Assembly: GCA_964030475.1 (NCBI GenBank)
Contig: CAXIPT010000017.1
Location: forward strand, 57,501 to 121,500
DNA: 64,000 nucleotides
From: Tethya wilhelma
Lineage: Eukaryota; Porifera; Demospongiae; Tethyida; Tethyidae
Reading direction: 5' to 3'
Shown: positions 1-14,967 of the stretch, one piece after another
Position numbering within the stretch: the first letter of the stretch is position 1
Layout of the letters: the number at the start of each line of letters is the position of its first letter
Translations under genes and position numbers: made by a program
The notes under the pieces: model-generated
What the model was told of the DNA's origin: nothing
The model's input: only the letters and a program-made list of their open reading frames with translations
The model's database searches: none

Positions 1-3000
1 AAATCTCTCTCTCTCTCTATACCTGCTACGACTTCTTCTCTTCCTCAAGTCACGCTCACGGTTGCCGCGATCCCGACTCCTGCTTCGATGACGTCTCTCC
101 CTGGACCTCTCCCTACGACGATCCCTGTCCCTATCGCGGTCCCGGTCACGCCCCCTCTCCCTCTCTCTCTCCCTGTCTCTATCGCGGTCACGATCGCGAT
201 CACGGTCACGATCCCTGTCCCCTCTGTCGTCGTCACGGTGATGGTCATTTTCTTTCTCTATATCCCTAGAGAAGTGAAAATGAGTAAAAAAATTAAAATG
301 AAAAAAAGGTTAAGTCTATAAATCTTTGAGTTTTGGACTTTTTTTTCTGAATCTCCCAGCTCGACTGTGTTTTTTTTTTCTTATTTTTATTCACACAAGA
401 AGGCAAATAATCAAAGCATGGTCTTAAATGTAGGCTGATATATGGTAAGGGATGCCAGTCTTAAAAGCTTGCAATAGACTGGTCAACCAGTAGTCCATGT
501 CTATACTTGGGCTACCATCTTAGTTCAAAAACATTAGCAAAATTGCCAGGATTGAAATTCATCTACCATTACCTTCTCAGCTAAAGATAGGGTCAAAGAA
601 GGAAGAATTATGTAGTTTGAAGCTCTAAATAGTTACATGTAAATATGAAGGCACCATGGTGCATAAGCCTCGGCACACTCAACTTAATGCACTGATATAC
701 ATATGTATAAATGTATAATAGTTATGAATGTATCAAGAAAACTAACCCGGTTTAAGTATAGCCACATAACTGTCAAGCCGGCAGCATGAAAGCTGGTTAG
801 AAAATATCTTGCTGAGATCTACTGACTGAGCTGATTCAAGCGCAGGTCTTTCGAATTGCTCTTACCACTGAGGCAGAGCTACTAGAACTCACTGGCATTG
901 GGGCAGAGACTGGCATGTACTGGAATCCTCACTGAGTAGCCTGATAGCCTAGATACAGCATACAAAATGCAGCCAAAGCCTGGCCACACTGAAAAATCTA
1001 TACAAGCCAATACCTCTATGCTTACAAAGAAAGCAAGCCGACTCTTGTCTGTCTTGCAAGCAGCACTAACGGTAACCAGCAACAGCAGCATTTAGAGCAT
1101 CATGAGCACACCGAGGAGCACACAGCATCATTGAAATCAACACGAATTCTAAATAACGCACACTAGATTAGTAGGCGTGGCCTCGAAGCTAAGCGCTAAA
1201 AGAAGCACAAAAGCCTCAAATCTCAGCAACTACAGCGTTTTGGACAGCAAAAAATGTAATTCTACAAGATCATTCAGATTTATGAACGTACGTACCATCA
1301 ATTTTGTTGCTAGAGCTGCCTTTCTTGAGATTTCGATTGAACAGACAGACAGACAGACAAAACGACTACCGTAATCCTCTGCACGTGCTTTGCACGTGCC
1401 GAGGCTTAAATATATATATAGTACTTGCAGCAGCAACATACCAACACAATAGGTTGTGAACGCAACATACTACATACATGTACCTTTCATCAACTCTTCC
1501 AGAATATTTGATATTCTCCCGTGGCGCACCTCGTCTGGTTCCACCCAGTCCACCACCTGGATGAAGAACACACACCAACACACACAGTCACTGCCATTGT
1601 ACAATATGGAAATTCACCAGAAAAAATCTTGAGATCTAGCTGAGATTTTTTGAACACAGGACTTTAGAATTCTAGTCAAATGCTCTTACCATAATAGTGC
1701 TAGAGTGACAGTGCTAAAACAGCTAGGTTAAGAGTTAGAATAAATTTTACACTTGATTTAGTCCTGCCACACTCATGCATCATTGCAGCACAACACTAGT
1801 CCATGCTCTCTCTCACCAAGTCTCCTTGGTCTCCAGCTCTTGACGGTCCTACCTCGTTCTACATCCACCACCACCCTCCTTCCATCGATCTTCTTACCGT
1901 CGGCCGACTTGTAAGCACCTGGGTGAGGGAGAGTGAGAGAGAGAGAATGAAGACATTTGTTTAACTTCAATAAATATGGAATCAGCTCTCATTAACCATT
2001 AACAACCCTCTACTCATATGTAGCTTTTTGAAAGATTAAAACTACTAAAATCACTTTACGATTCATGAAAGAAGGAAAATTCAGTTTCATTTTAAAACAT
2101 ATCTCCATGTACAAAATTCCTACAGATTAACGAACTTTTCTTACTACCAACATGCATGCATGCATGCATGTACACCTAAATGTACTAAAGTGTACCAAAA
2201 TGTACCAAAAACTTACCACTACTTACCAAATCCACCCAAAAAACTAACAACCAACTTACACTCAAACAAAATGCTCTGATAACTAGGAATAGATTTTTTT
2301 CAGAAGCAGAGACTGGTTTGGTAGACCAGCTTGCATTTCAAAGGAGGAAAGGCAGACAGGAAGCATTGGCAATCACGTGAGACAACTTCCAAAACTTACC
2401 CAGGAAAAAATAACTTACCAACTACACGCACACACAAACACACACTACATATACACAGTCACTATACGGTTGTACATCGTAGCATGCACTAAAAAAAAAA
2501 CTGAGATGCCTGACAAAAAAAGNTAAATGGCCTGCTTAATACTAATACTGTTTATGAACATGCAACAGTTGACAAATTTGAACCCACCACAACTTACACA
2601 CATGCCAATTCATTTTGTTTGTTTGTAAACAACAAACAACAGCCTGGGCGGAGCCTCGGCTGGGAAAAAACAGGCAATGTAAATATAGTAACACAAGCCT
2701 TGAAGATGATGTAATTGTTACTAAAAATAGTTGCACTTACTATTCATATCTCTCTCGCGATCGTACTCAATGAAGGCATATCCGCGAGGTTTGCCATCTG
2801 TGTTATAGACCATGTGAATCTAAGTGTGTGTGTGTGTGTGTGTGTGTGAGTGTGTGTGTGTGTGTGTGTGTGTACTCCTCGAAAATTTCTAGCTATACGG
2901 TATAATATAATTTTTAATGAAATAAAGAATGTATGCTCTTAAGGGTGTGCACAAAGTTTGAAATTCAACTAATGCACTTATTAGCTCATGAATTAATATC

Positions 3001-4840
3001 AATTAATTTAATATAGATTAGCCCGAGAATGCACGCATGACTATACATTTTATATATAATATTATAAATTATCAGCTTGGGTTTTATATCCCTACTTGTA
3101 TCTATGTTAATATAATATAATTTTATTATAAGTAAATGCACGCGGATATGGACTATTTGCATTCACATAACGATACATTGATCCGGAACAGATACTGATT
3201 TTGGGTGTCAGCTACTTACAAAACTACAGAAATTTAAAATGAACTTCTTCACAGTCTGTCTAGTTCTAGTCATCACTACTAGTGCTGGGAACTTCAAAAT
3301 CAGTGCAGCAGCAGCCCAAAAATACAAGCCTCACATCTTGGAAGGGAAGTGTCTGAGTTTTGATGAACGCAAAAGAATTAAGTTTGAAATGCGTGAAAAT
3401 GTTAAACAGCTGATTTATTCTCAATCTACTACTGCAATACCAGCTGAAGAGACTACCACTGAACAGAGCATTTCAACAACTACAGAAGAACCACCAAACA
3501 CATGTGGGGATGCTAGTCTGGGATGGAGGCAAGTGGTGTTCATCAACATGACTGATACCAGTTACAACTGTCCTCCTCGACTTCAACTGACTTCATACTC
3601 CAAGAGGACATGTGGACGAGCTCGCTCAAATATACTTGTTTGTTCCTCTACTACATTTAGTGTTGGGGGGTCTGAGTACAGCCAAGTCTGTGGGAGGATC
3701 AGAGGATATCAAGTTGGATCAACTATTGCATTTTATGGGTACAATGCAAACTCACACTCACTTAACCGACAGTATGTTGATGGTGTGAGTCTGACTCATG
3801 GACCTGAAGGTCAACGACAACACATCTGGACTTTTGCAGCTGGTCTTACAGAAGGCACTTATACTTATGCCACTAATTGTCCCTGTGACCAATCAACTGG
3901 TAGTTCTCCTCCATTTGTTGGTGATGACTATTTCTGTGAGAGTGGCACAGACAGAGCCTGGGGGGATGGTTTTTCTGGAGTATTCTTTCCAGACGACCCC
4001 CTCTGGGATGGACAGGGCTGTCCATCCACTAGCACGTGCTGTCAGTTCAACAACCCTCCATGGTTCACAAAGGTCCTACCCAACCCTACAACTGACGATA
4101 TCGAGCTACGATTCTGTTTTTACAATGCCAAACAATACTCCAACCTTCCACTAGAGCTCATTGAACTCTACATACAGTGAGAAATGATCAAATCACTAAG
4201 GATCTTCAAAAACTTCTCAAGGTGTAGATGATACCCTAAAATTTTCTTTATAGTAAAGCTGCTTAAACTTAATAATTTCAAAATGTTTGATAAACACTTG
4301 AATAGATGTATAAACAGATGCATTCAATGCAAAACTAAAAATTTTGTTTTATAAATATTTAATTTTATTAAAATTGAACAAGCAGCAAATAAATCCATTG
4401 CATGTGACATCATGTATATAGAAGACAAACTACATTTGTCTTCTACCGTATAGCACAAAATTTTAGCCGGAATAAAATTTGGTGGATTTTCAAAAATTTC
4501 ATGATTGGCAGATTTTATTTTGGCGTTAGCGCTTGCAGCAATACACGTATTCCGTATGTGCATGCACAAAAATGACTGTTTGGTGGATTTAATATTGGCA
4601 ATCCTTACCAAAACCGCCAATCCGCCAATAAGAAGAAGAGAAGATCTTACCACTAGAAGCTATAATAATACGTGCTGAACTTATATGCAAATTACATTTT
4701 TAGCTCATGACAGGAAACTAAATGCCACGCCTACCACATTCCATTGTGCAACAAAAATTAAAGTGCGTGCACTAGCTACGATTATCAGACCTCAGCAAAC
4801 TGGCAAGACAATGATATACTGCAATTAAACTGGGTAAATT

Positions 4841-4887
<47 letters not shown>

Positions 4888-7800
4888 GGTATGTGAAAAG
4901 CTTGGGGAAAAGGTTACTAAAATCATGAATTGCCATGGGATTACAAAAACTAAAGTGTGCAGTGCATCAAACTAGGCTTTTTACGACACCATACCTTATA
5001 CACAAATGCCTATACATGTATAATCTAGACAGTTATCACCTGCATGCATTGCTACATATACATACTTATTTAGATTAAAAATATTTTAAACACAACACAT
5101 ACAGTGTAGTTCATTGTCCAATAGGGTGTGTGCAGGTCTTGTAATTAGTAACTATATATATATTAACCATTTATTGACACATCTACTGTATGTAGAAGCG
5201 AAACAGATTAATCACGCACATCCAACTGCTACATTGTTTCTTAACAGGGAAAAAAATCTGTTACAACAACAACAAAAAACCTCATGAAAAATGGTCTTCT
5301 TCACAGTCTGTCTAGTTCTAGTCATCACTACTAGTACTGGGAACTTCAAAGTCCGTGCAGCAGCAGCCGAAACATACAAGTCTCACATCTTGGAAGGGAA
5401 GTGTCCGAGTTTTGATGAACGTGAAAGAATTAAGTTTGAAATGCGTGAAAATATTAAACAGCTGATTTATTCTCAATCTACTACTGCGATACCAATAGAA
5501 TGAAAGCACCGATGGTGCACAACCCTCGGCACAGTCTAACAACTATAGTTATGCATATGAATATTGTGTTTATGCCACCGCTATCAAATGGCTTAATTCA
5601 TCATACCATCTGCATGAAACTCGGAAGACTTTGTGTACGAAATTACTGACTGAAGATTTAGTCTCACCACAAATGCATAGAGAGTCACATTTTATGGCAG
5701 CCCCTTTTCAAATGTGCTTCAAATTTTAAGACCTAGGTTAATTCTTACAAAGGTGGTTTCTTGTTAAGAAAAAAAGTCTTATGTTGATTCACTGGAACCA
5801 AACCAAATAATGTTTTGTGAATCAACTATCATGACTATGACTACACTGTGCAGGCTACATTTACTACAAAAAAACAGCCACACCAAGCTTACTAGGTAAC
5901 GCCTGCGGATTTCAAGTGTTGCAAGAAAGCCACTTGTGTTATCAATAAATACTGCACCCTGCATTGTAGAAGCATATAGTCTAAACTATATATATGGCAT
6001 GTCTGTCAGACCTACTGATGGCCATGCAGACTGAAAAGATGGAAAACCTGGCCAAGCTTAATAACTGTGTCATTCAATGCTTATCAGTACAGGCTACTGA
6101 GTGACCGTAGTAGAAATTAGAAACCTACCCTGAATGTGTAAGCAGTTAGATAATGCTAATAAACTCTAAGTTCCATTTAATACCTTACATGAAAGTCAAC
6201 TCCTTGTTCCCTGTTCTGGCCAACGGCATAGACTAAACAGAGTAGATTCAGTCCAGCTGAACTGATCAGTCAACTGTATTTCTAAATAACGCACAGTACA
6301 CGTGGTCTATTGTAGGTGTGACTAAAACATTGGGGGTGTGGCCTCGAAGCCAAAGCTGGAAAAGCCTCAGATCTCAGGAACTACATAGTCTCGCTAGCCA
6401 GACTCTCAGAGTCTGGCTAGCGAGACTACAGGTTTTTGTTGAATGCTACGTGTAATTTTTTTAGATAATCACGATTAATCACTATTAGCATGTCGATTTT
6501 GGCAAGTAGAACTGTTGTTCTTGAGATATAGAGTGAACAAACATACGGACGGACAGACAAAACGACTACTATAACCCTCAACGCGCATGCGCGCGCCGAG
6601 GGTTAACAAGAGACAACTGCTTTGCCAGCAACTGAAGAGACTACCACTGAATCAACAACTACAGAAGAATTGCTATACACTTGGAATGGCACACCGGGAT
6701 GGAGGCAAGTGGTGTTCATTGACATGACTGATACCAGTTTCCTCCTGGACTCAACCTGACTGATTACTCCAAGAGGACATGTGGACGAACTCACTCACAT
6801 AAATTTGATTGTTCTTCTACTACATTCAGTGTTGGAGGTTCAGAGTACAGCCAAGTCTGTGGGAGGATCAGAGGATATCAAGTTGGATTAACAGCATCAT
6901 TTATGGGTTACCGTGGTTGGCGTTCCGCTACACTCAATGAACAGTATGTTGATGGTGTGAGTCTGACTCATGGACCTGAAGATCATCGACAACACATCTG
7001 GACCTTTGCAGCTGGTCTTACAGAGAGTAATTACTATTGGGGTAATGATAACTATCTTTGTCCTTGTGATGGATCAACTGGAGTTACTCCTCCATTTGTT
7101 GGTGATGACTATTTCTGTGAGAGTGGCACAGACAGAGGCTGGAATAACGGCCTTGGTTATGGTGTATTCTTTCCAGATGACCCCCTCTGGGATGGACAGG
7201 GCTGTTTGTCCACTAGCACATGTTGTCAGTTCAACAACCCTCCATGGTTCACAAAGGACCTACCCAACCCTACAACTGATGATATAGAACTACGTCTCTG
7301 TCTAAACAGTGCCATTCCTGAAAGTGACGTGCCACTAGAGCTTATGGAACTCTACATACAATAGTAAAACTGTTGTAGCAAACTTTCTTTACACAACTAT
7401 ATGATTTTATCTTGCTGTATGCATGTGCATTAAAACATAAATGTATACTGCATGTATGTCTAAATTATGTATAATTTATAATCACTTAGCTACAGTACTT
7501 TTTGTGTCCGATTCAGTGGATTTTTGATACCATGCAATTTGGAGCTTATATTCACCAGAAAGAAACAGTTTACCATACCACATAGATATTTCTTACAACT
7601 ATAAACTTGGTGAGAAAGTAATTGGCATTTTTCCCTAGTGTTATTGCCGATTTAACCCTAGCTGTAGTAAGTGCATCATGTGTGTCCATGGCAATATTGT
7701 GCATTAATTGTACTTAAATCATAAATTAACATGGGGGGAAAATATGACAAAAACTGAAATGCTGGTATGTCAGATAAATGATACATGTATAGGCACTTGC

Positions 7801-10800
7801 ATATACTGATTCAGTGCCATTAAAAAAAAATTTAAAAAAAAGGTGGCATGATCACATTGCTACATGCATTAATAATATAAGCATTAATTACTTTTTAAAA
7901 CACAACTCACCTATTAGTTGCATTGCTCACTTGGGTGTGTGAGTAATTTTCAATTTATTTTAGTACAGTATACACATTGGAACATCAACTATCCATAGGA
8001 GATCTAAAAATAAACACAACGCTAAACGATTAATCTTGGACTTCCACTTGCTACACCTATAGATGTACTGTTTCTTAATCCATCGCAAAAACAACAAAAG
8101 AAGACAAAAAACCTCATGAAAAATGGCCTTCTTCACAGTCTGTGTGGTTCTAGTCATCACTACTAGTGCTGGGAACTTCAAAGTCAGTGCAGAAGCAGCC
8201 CAAAAATACAAGCCTCACATCTTGGAAGGGAAGTGTCTGAGTTTTGATGAACGCAAAAGAATTAAGCTTGAAATGCGTGAAAATGTTAAACAGCTGATTT
8301 ATTCTCAATCTACTACTGCAATACCAACTGAAGAGACTACCACTGAACAGAGCATTTCAACAACTACAGAAGAACCACCAAACACATGTGGGGATGCTAG
8401 TCTGGGATGGAGGCAAGTGGTGTTCATTGACATGACTGATACCAGTTACAACTGTCCTCCTGGACTCCAACTGACTTCATACTCCAAGAGGACATGTGGA
8501 CGACCTCGCTCAAATATACTTGTTTGTTCCTCTACTACATTCAGTGTTGGGGGGTCTGAGTACAGGCAAGTCTGTGGGAGGATCAGAGGATATCAAGTTG
8601 GAACAACTTTATCATTTTATGGGTACAATGCAAACGCACACTCACTTAACCAACAGTATGTTGATGGTGTGAGTCTGACTCATGGACCTGATGGTCAACG
8701 ACAACACATCTGGACCTTTGCAGCTGGACTCACAGAAGGAGCTTATACTTATGCCACTAATTGTCCCTGTGACCAATCAACTGGAAGTTCTCCTCCATTT
8801 GTTGGTGATGACTATTTCTGTGAGAGTGGCACAGACAGAGCCTGGGGGGATAACTTTTACGGAGTGTTCTTTCCAGACGACCCCCTCTGGGATGGACTGG
8901 GTTGTCCATCCAATAGCACATGCTGTCAGTTCAACAACCCTCCATGGTTCACAAAGGTCCTACCCAATCCTACAACTGATGATATCGAGCTACGGCACTG
9001 TTTTTACAATGCCAAACAATACTCCGACCTTCCACTAGAGCTCATTGAACTCTACATACAGTGAGAAAATGAATGATCAAATCACTGAGGATCTTCAAAC
9101 ACTTCTCTATAGGTATAGAGGATACCCTAAAATTGTCATAATACTTAAACTTAATAATTTCAAATTTGTTTGATAAACACTTGAATAGATGTACAGATGT
9201 GTTCATTGCAAAACTAAAATTTTGATCAAATTTGATGGACTGTCAAAAATTTCATGGTTGGCAGATTTTATTTTGGCATTAGCGCTCGTAGCAACACACT
9301 TATTCTGTATGTGCATGCATAAAAATGACTGTTTGGCGGATTTAATATTGGTAATCCTTACCAAAACCGCCTACAGTCTTCTATAGAAAAGCCAAGACAT
9401 AACAGAAGAAGAATTAGAGGTTTGGAACTTTAGCGACGGTTTTAGCCAATGTTTTTTTAACTTGTTAGAAAGAGAATGAGCTATATAGTAGCTTTAGAAG
9501 CTTTTGGTGCCAAGTGCTCAGTTTTTGCAGAGTTATTTGCGTGAATATTTGTATTGTGCTAATGGGAATAGGTGGGGAAGAAAAGGAATGCCATTCTTGT
9601 GTGTGTATAGATTAAGTTTGCATGTCCAAGCATTATACCATGCTCTTCAGAGAAAAATGAACGTCCATAGTGTCTGCCTAGTTCTGATCGTCACTACTAG
9701 TGCTGGGAACTTCAAAGTCAGTGAAGCAGCAGCTGAACAGTACAGACCTCATATTTTTGTGGGAGAATGTCTGAGTTTTGATGAACGTGAAAAAGTTAAG
9801 TTTGAAATGCATAAAAATATTAAGCCACTTATTCATACGGAAGAACCAGTATACACTTGCAATGGCACACCGGGATGGAGGCAAGTGGTGTTCATTGACA
9901 TGACTGATACCAGTTACAACTGTCCTCCTGGACTCCAACTGACTTCATACTCCAAGAGGACATGTGGACGAGCTCACTCAGATAAATTTAATTGTTCCTC
10001 TACTACATTCAGTGTTGAGGGGTCTGAGTACAGCCAAGTCTGTGGGAGGATCAGAGGATATCAAGTTGGATCAACTGCTGCATTTCTGGGATACAGTGGT
10101 TGGCGTTCTGCTACACTCAATGAACAGTATGTTGATGGTGTGAGTCTGACTCATGGACCTGAAGGTGACCGACAACACATCTGGACTTTTGCAGCTGGAC
10201 TCACAGAAAAATATTATTGGAGTCAAGATAGATTCCTTTGTCCTTGTGATGGATCAACTGCTGGTTCTCCTCCATTTACTGGTGATGACTATTTCTGTGA
10301 AAGTGGCACAGACAGAGGCTGGGGTGACGGCCTTGGTCATGGAGTGTTCTTTCCAGACGACCCCCTCTGGGATGGACAGGGCTGTTCTTCCACTAGCACG
10401 TGCTGTGAGTTCAACAACCCTCCATGGTTCACAAAGGTCCTACCTAACCCTACAACTGACGATATCGAGCTACGTCTGTGTCTAAACAATGTTATTCAAG
10501 AGAGTGATATTTTGCTAGAGTTTATGGAACTCTATGTACAAAAATTGTATCAAACTCTCTTTACAAATTATCATCTCTTACTACAATTTCTTTTTGTTGC
10601 ATGCGTGCATTAAAGTAGTTCACAGATAATTAAATAAGTTTGTAGGAAAATCTCCTAAAAATTTCCTACTTTTCTTTAAAAAATAGATGAGACTAATTGC
10701 ATGGTCAATATTAAGTAAAATAATAAATAAATATAAGTGGCCAATGTATTCCCATGCATGCACCTATGTATTAAACCTGCTTGAGGCTATGGACTCTGAC

Positions 10801-13800
10801 CTCTAACCTTTAGCAGCACGAATCCCAGGTTCATACACTCTTCCACTGTAAACAGAACACCTCATACAACCATATATGGTAAATTGGTGGGCAAAGCTAA
10901 AGTCCCCTGGGCAGTAATTAACGAACTTTTAGGATGGATGAACCTCGTTTTAGTCTAACACTTGTATTTATTCATCTACATATGTAGAGAGATCAGTATA
11001 AGGAACATTTAAAGTAGAATTTAGTGCAAAAACTTTTTTATGAAAACTTAAGAGAAGTTTCAAAAGACGCACGTTTGTGCAAAGTTAGTTTATCTAAAGT
11101 GCTTTTTTTTGAGAAAATTTGAATCATGTTGAGTCAGAAGAACTCGAATGTGAACATCTTCATTGTCTGTCTAGTTCTAGTCATCACTACTAGTGCTGGG
11201 AACTTCAAAGTCAGTGCAGCAGCAGCTGAACAGTACAGGCCAACTCCTCTTCACAAGTGTCCCGTCACAAACACAGAAATAAACCAGGCAATGGGCACCA
11301 TATCAAAACAACTTAAACCGATACTGGATTCGCCAACACCTGAACCACCAGAAGAAGACATTGGCGAGTATTCCTGCAACGGTACTCCAGGGTGGTGGAG
11401 AGTGGTGCTGGTGGACATGACCAACCGCAGCCACAACTGCCCCTCTGGACTGAACACGATTTTAAGCCCGAGAAGAACGTGTGGACGATCTTTCTCGGAT
11501 CGATTTCAATGCTCTTTGACAAGATTCAACAACCCGGTGCAAAATGGTCGACCGTACAGCCAAGTCTGCGGAAGAATCGATGGATATCAAATTGGATCAA
11601 CTAGTGCATTTTGGGGGTACCACATCAAAGGACAGACGATTGATGGATACTACGTTGATGAGATCAGTCTGACTCACGGACCACCTGGTAGGAGACAGCA
11701 CATCTGGACCTTTGCAGCCGGGCTTATTGAAGTGGAAAGCAGCGATCAGGGGTTCCAGCTTGCAAAATGCCCGTGCGATACGACCGGTGAAAATATTGTC
11801 GCTACATCTCCACCTTTTGTAGGAAACAACTATTTCTGTGAGACTGCCATCCACGAAGATTTTCGAGGTGAGTTCCAAGGCCGTTTCTTTGGAGATGACC
11901 CCCTCTGGGATGGATTGGGCTGTCGTTCTTCTTCGTGTTGTCATCTCAACAACCCTCCGTGGTTTACAAAGACTCTACCTCGAGCTACTACAGACGATAT
12001 TGAGCTGAGGCTGTGTATGACGGGTTTTTCTAACGAAGATGATGTGGGATTGGAACTCATTGAACTCTATGTGAAATGAACAGTCTATAGCTATAGATAT
12101 TTAATGGCAATGGTGTGAGAGACTGTAGTATGCTCTTTGCAAATCCTGGCCATGATAATACTTTACAACATTAATGCTGAATGTCATATGCTAGTACATA
12201 CATCATAATAAATGTAGGTAGCTTTACCGTAATTTTTTTAAAAAAAAAGTTTATCTTTCCGTCATTTTTTCGACTAATTCCAAATCTGTTGGTATAAAGT
12301 CTTTAAGATTGTTATAATATACCTTGAGCTAAGAAGCTAATAATTTACATGAATAGTACGTTCTATATGCGAATATACAATAATTATTGTGGACAATTAA
12401 AATATCCAATAAAATTATTGCACAACAATACAGCTGTTTTGTTGCTTTTTTTGCAATTTTATCGTCAAGGATTGAAAATGCTTGCAAGTTGCCAACGATC
12501 CATAAAAACAATGTACAGTAATTTAACTCTTTCTAACTAGACAGTATTTCTAGTTTGCTTACCCGTTTTACAGATCCATACACTTCAAACTCTCTACGAA
12601 GTTTCGACTCAGAGGTATCATAATTCTGAACAAAAAGAACATACACAATCATAGATACGGAAATCTTACCTAGCCACTAAACATGAGCTGAAGAAGACAT
12701 ATGTAGCTACATATTGACAATGTGAGGCAGTAACTTTCATCTCATCTTTGTTGGTAATAAAAGCAGAGAAAATGAAGCATAATTTATACAACTTACAATT
12801 CTTCCCACAAAGAGTGTCTTGAAAGGGTCGCCTTGAGCATTAGGATCACTAGCAGGGTCCCCTAGAAGAGAGAGAGAAACAGGATAATAACACAATCTGT
12901 ATATACACTTTATCACACATGCATACTCACACTCACACTCACACACACACANAGGATGGACGAACCTCGTTTCAGTCTAACACTTATATTTATTCATCTA
13001 CATATGTAGAGAGATCAGAATAAGATACAGATTCAAAGTAGAATTTAATGCAAAAACTTTTATGAAAACTTAAGAGAAGTTTCAAAAGACGCAACTTCGT
13101 GTAAACTCAGTTTATCTAAAGTGCCTTTTTTTGAGAAAATTTGAACCATGCTAAGTCAGAAGAACTCGAATGTGAACATCTTCATTGTCTGTCTAGTTCT
13201 AGTCATCACTACTAGTGCTGGGAACTTCAAAGTCAGTGAAGCAGCAGCTGAACAGTACAGGCCAACTCCTCTTCACAAGTGTCCCGTCACAAACACAGAA
13301 ATAAACCAGGCAAAGGGTACCATATCAAAACAACTTACACCGATACTGGACTCGATAAACACGCCTGCTTCACCGCAGCCAGAAACCACAGCAACTACAG
13401 TCACTACGCCAACCACTCCGCCGACCACACACACGCCAACACCTGAACCACCAGAAGAAGAAATTGGCGAGTATTTCTGCAATGGTACGCCAGGATGGTG
13501 GAGAGTGGTGCTGGTGGACATGACCAACCATGGCCACAACTGCCCCTCTGGACTCAACACGATCTTAAGCCCGAGAAGAACGTGTGGACGATCTTTTTCA
13601 GATCGATTTCAATGCTCTTCGACGAGATTCGTCAACCCTGTACAAAATGGTCGCCCGTACAGCCAAGTATGTGGAAGAATCGACGGATATCAAATTGGAT
13701 CAACTAGCGCATTTTGGGGGTACCACATCAAACAACAGTCGATTGACGGGTACTACGTTGATGGGATCAGTCTGACCCACGGACCTCCTGGTAGGAGACA

Positions 13801-14936
13801 GCACATCTGGACCTTTGCAGCCGGGCTTATTGAAGTTGAAAGCAGCGATCAGGGGTTCCAGCTTGCAAAATGCCCGTGCGATACGACAGGCGAAAATATT
13901 GTCGCTACATCTCCACCTTTTGTAGGAAACAACTATTTCTGTGAGACTGCCATCCACGAAGATTTTCGAGGTGAGTTCCAAGGCCGTTTCTTTGGAGACG
14001 ACCCTCTCTGGGACGGATTGGACTGTCGTTCTTCTTCGTGCTGTCATCTCAACAACCCTCCGTGGTTTACAAAGACCTTGCCCCGAGCTACTACAGACTC
14101 TATTGAGCTGAGGCTGTGTATGACGGGTTTTTCTAATGAAGATGATGTGGGATTGGAGCTCATCGAACTCTATGTGAAATGAACAGTCTATAGCTAGATA
14201 TTTAATGGCAATGGCTACAGAGACTGTAGTGGGCTCTTTGCAAATCCTGGCCATGATAATACTTTGCAAAATTAATGCTGAATGTCGTATATATACCGAA
14301 ATTTTTTTTTAAAAAAAGTTTATCTTTTTTGTCATTTTGACTAATTCCGAATCTGTTGGTATAAAGTCTTTAAGATTGTTATAATATACCATGAGCTAAG
14401 AAGCTATGATTTATATGAATAGTTTTATACGCGGATATACAATTAAATATCCAATAAAATTATTGCACAACAATACAGCTGTTTTGGTTGTTGTTTTTTT
14501 TTGCAATTTTATCGTCAAGGATTGAACATGTAACAATGTAATTTAACTCTCTTCTATAGCTAGACAGCATTTCTACTTTGCTTACCCGTTTTACAGATCC
14601 ATACACTTCAAACTCTCTACGAAGTTTCGACTCAGATGTATCATAATTCTGAACAAAAGAACATACACAATCATAAATAGGAAAATCTTACATGGCCACT
14701 AAATATGAGCTGAAGAAGACATATGTAGCTATATATTGACAATGTGAGGCAGTAACTTTTATCTCATTTTTTGTTGGTAATAAAAGAAGAGAAAACAAAG
14801 TATAATTTACATAACTTACAATTCTTCCCACAAAGAGTGTCTTGAAAGGGTCGCCTTGAGCATTAGGATCACTAGCAGGGTCCCCTGGAAGAGAAAAAAC
14901 AGGATAACACAATCTGTATACAGTACGACTTTTATA

Positions 14937-14967
<31 letters not shown>

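Larger units (their letters stand above)
10929..12951. repeat. Segmental duplication, copy A (family member 5 plus SNRNP70 exons 4A and 5A)
   Basis: The block starts AGGATGGATGAACCTCGTTTTAG and ends in a CA tract directly against the N at 12952. Copy B starts at 12953 with AGGATGGACGAACCTCGTTTCAG. Both hold a family gene, then SNRNP70 exons 5 and 4. The copies differ by scattered substitutions, small indels and an 81-nt coding indel, a level plausible for two haplotypes. Confidence 0.85.

Noticed and set aside
6389..6429. Perfect palindrome considered as an RNA gene or terminator
   Set aside because: It lies inside a repeat element in an animal genome, has no tRNA-like features, and a similar hairpin is in a related repeat at 36143.
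13700..14269. 189-residue minus-strand open frame opposite family member 6
   Set aside because: Antisense shadow of a conserved coding region; a similar shadow occurs opposite member 5.
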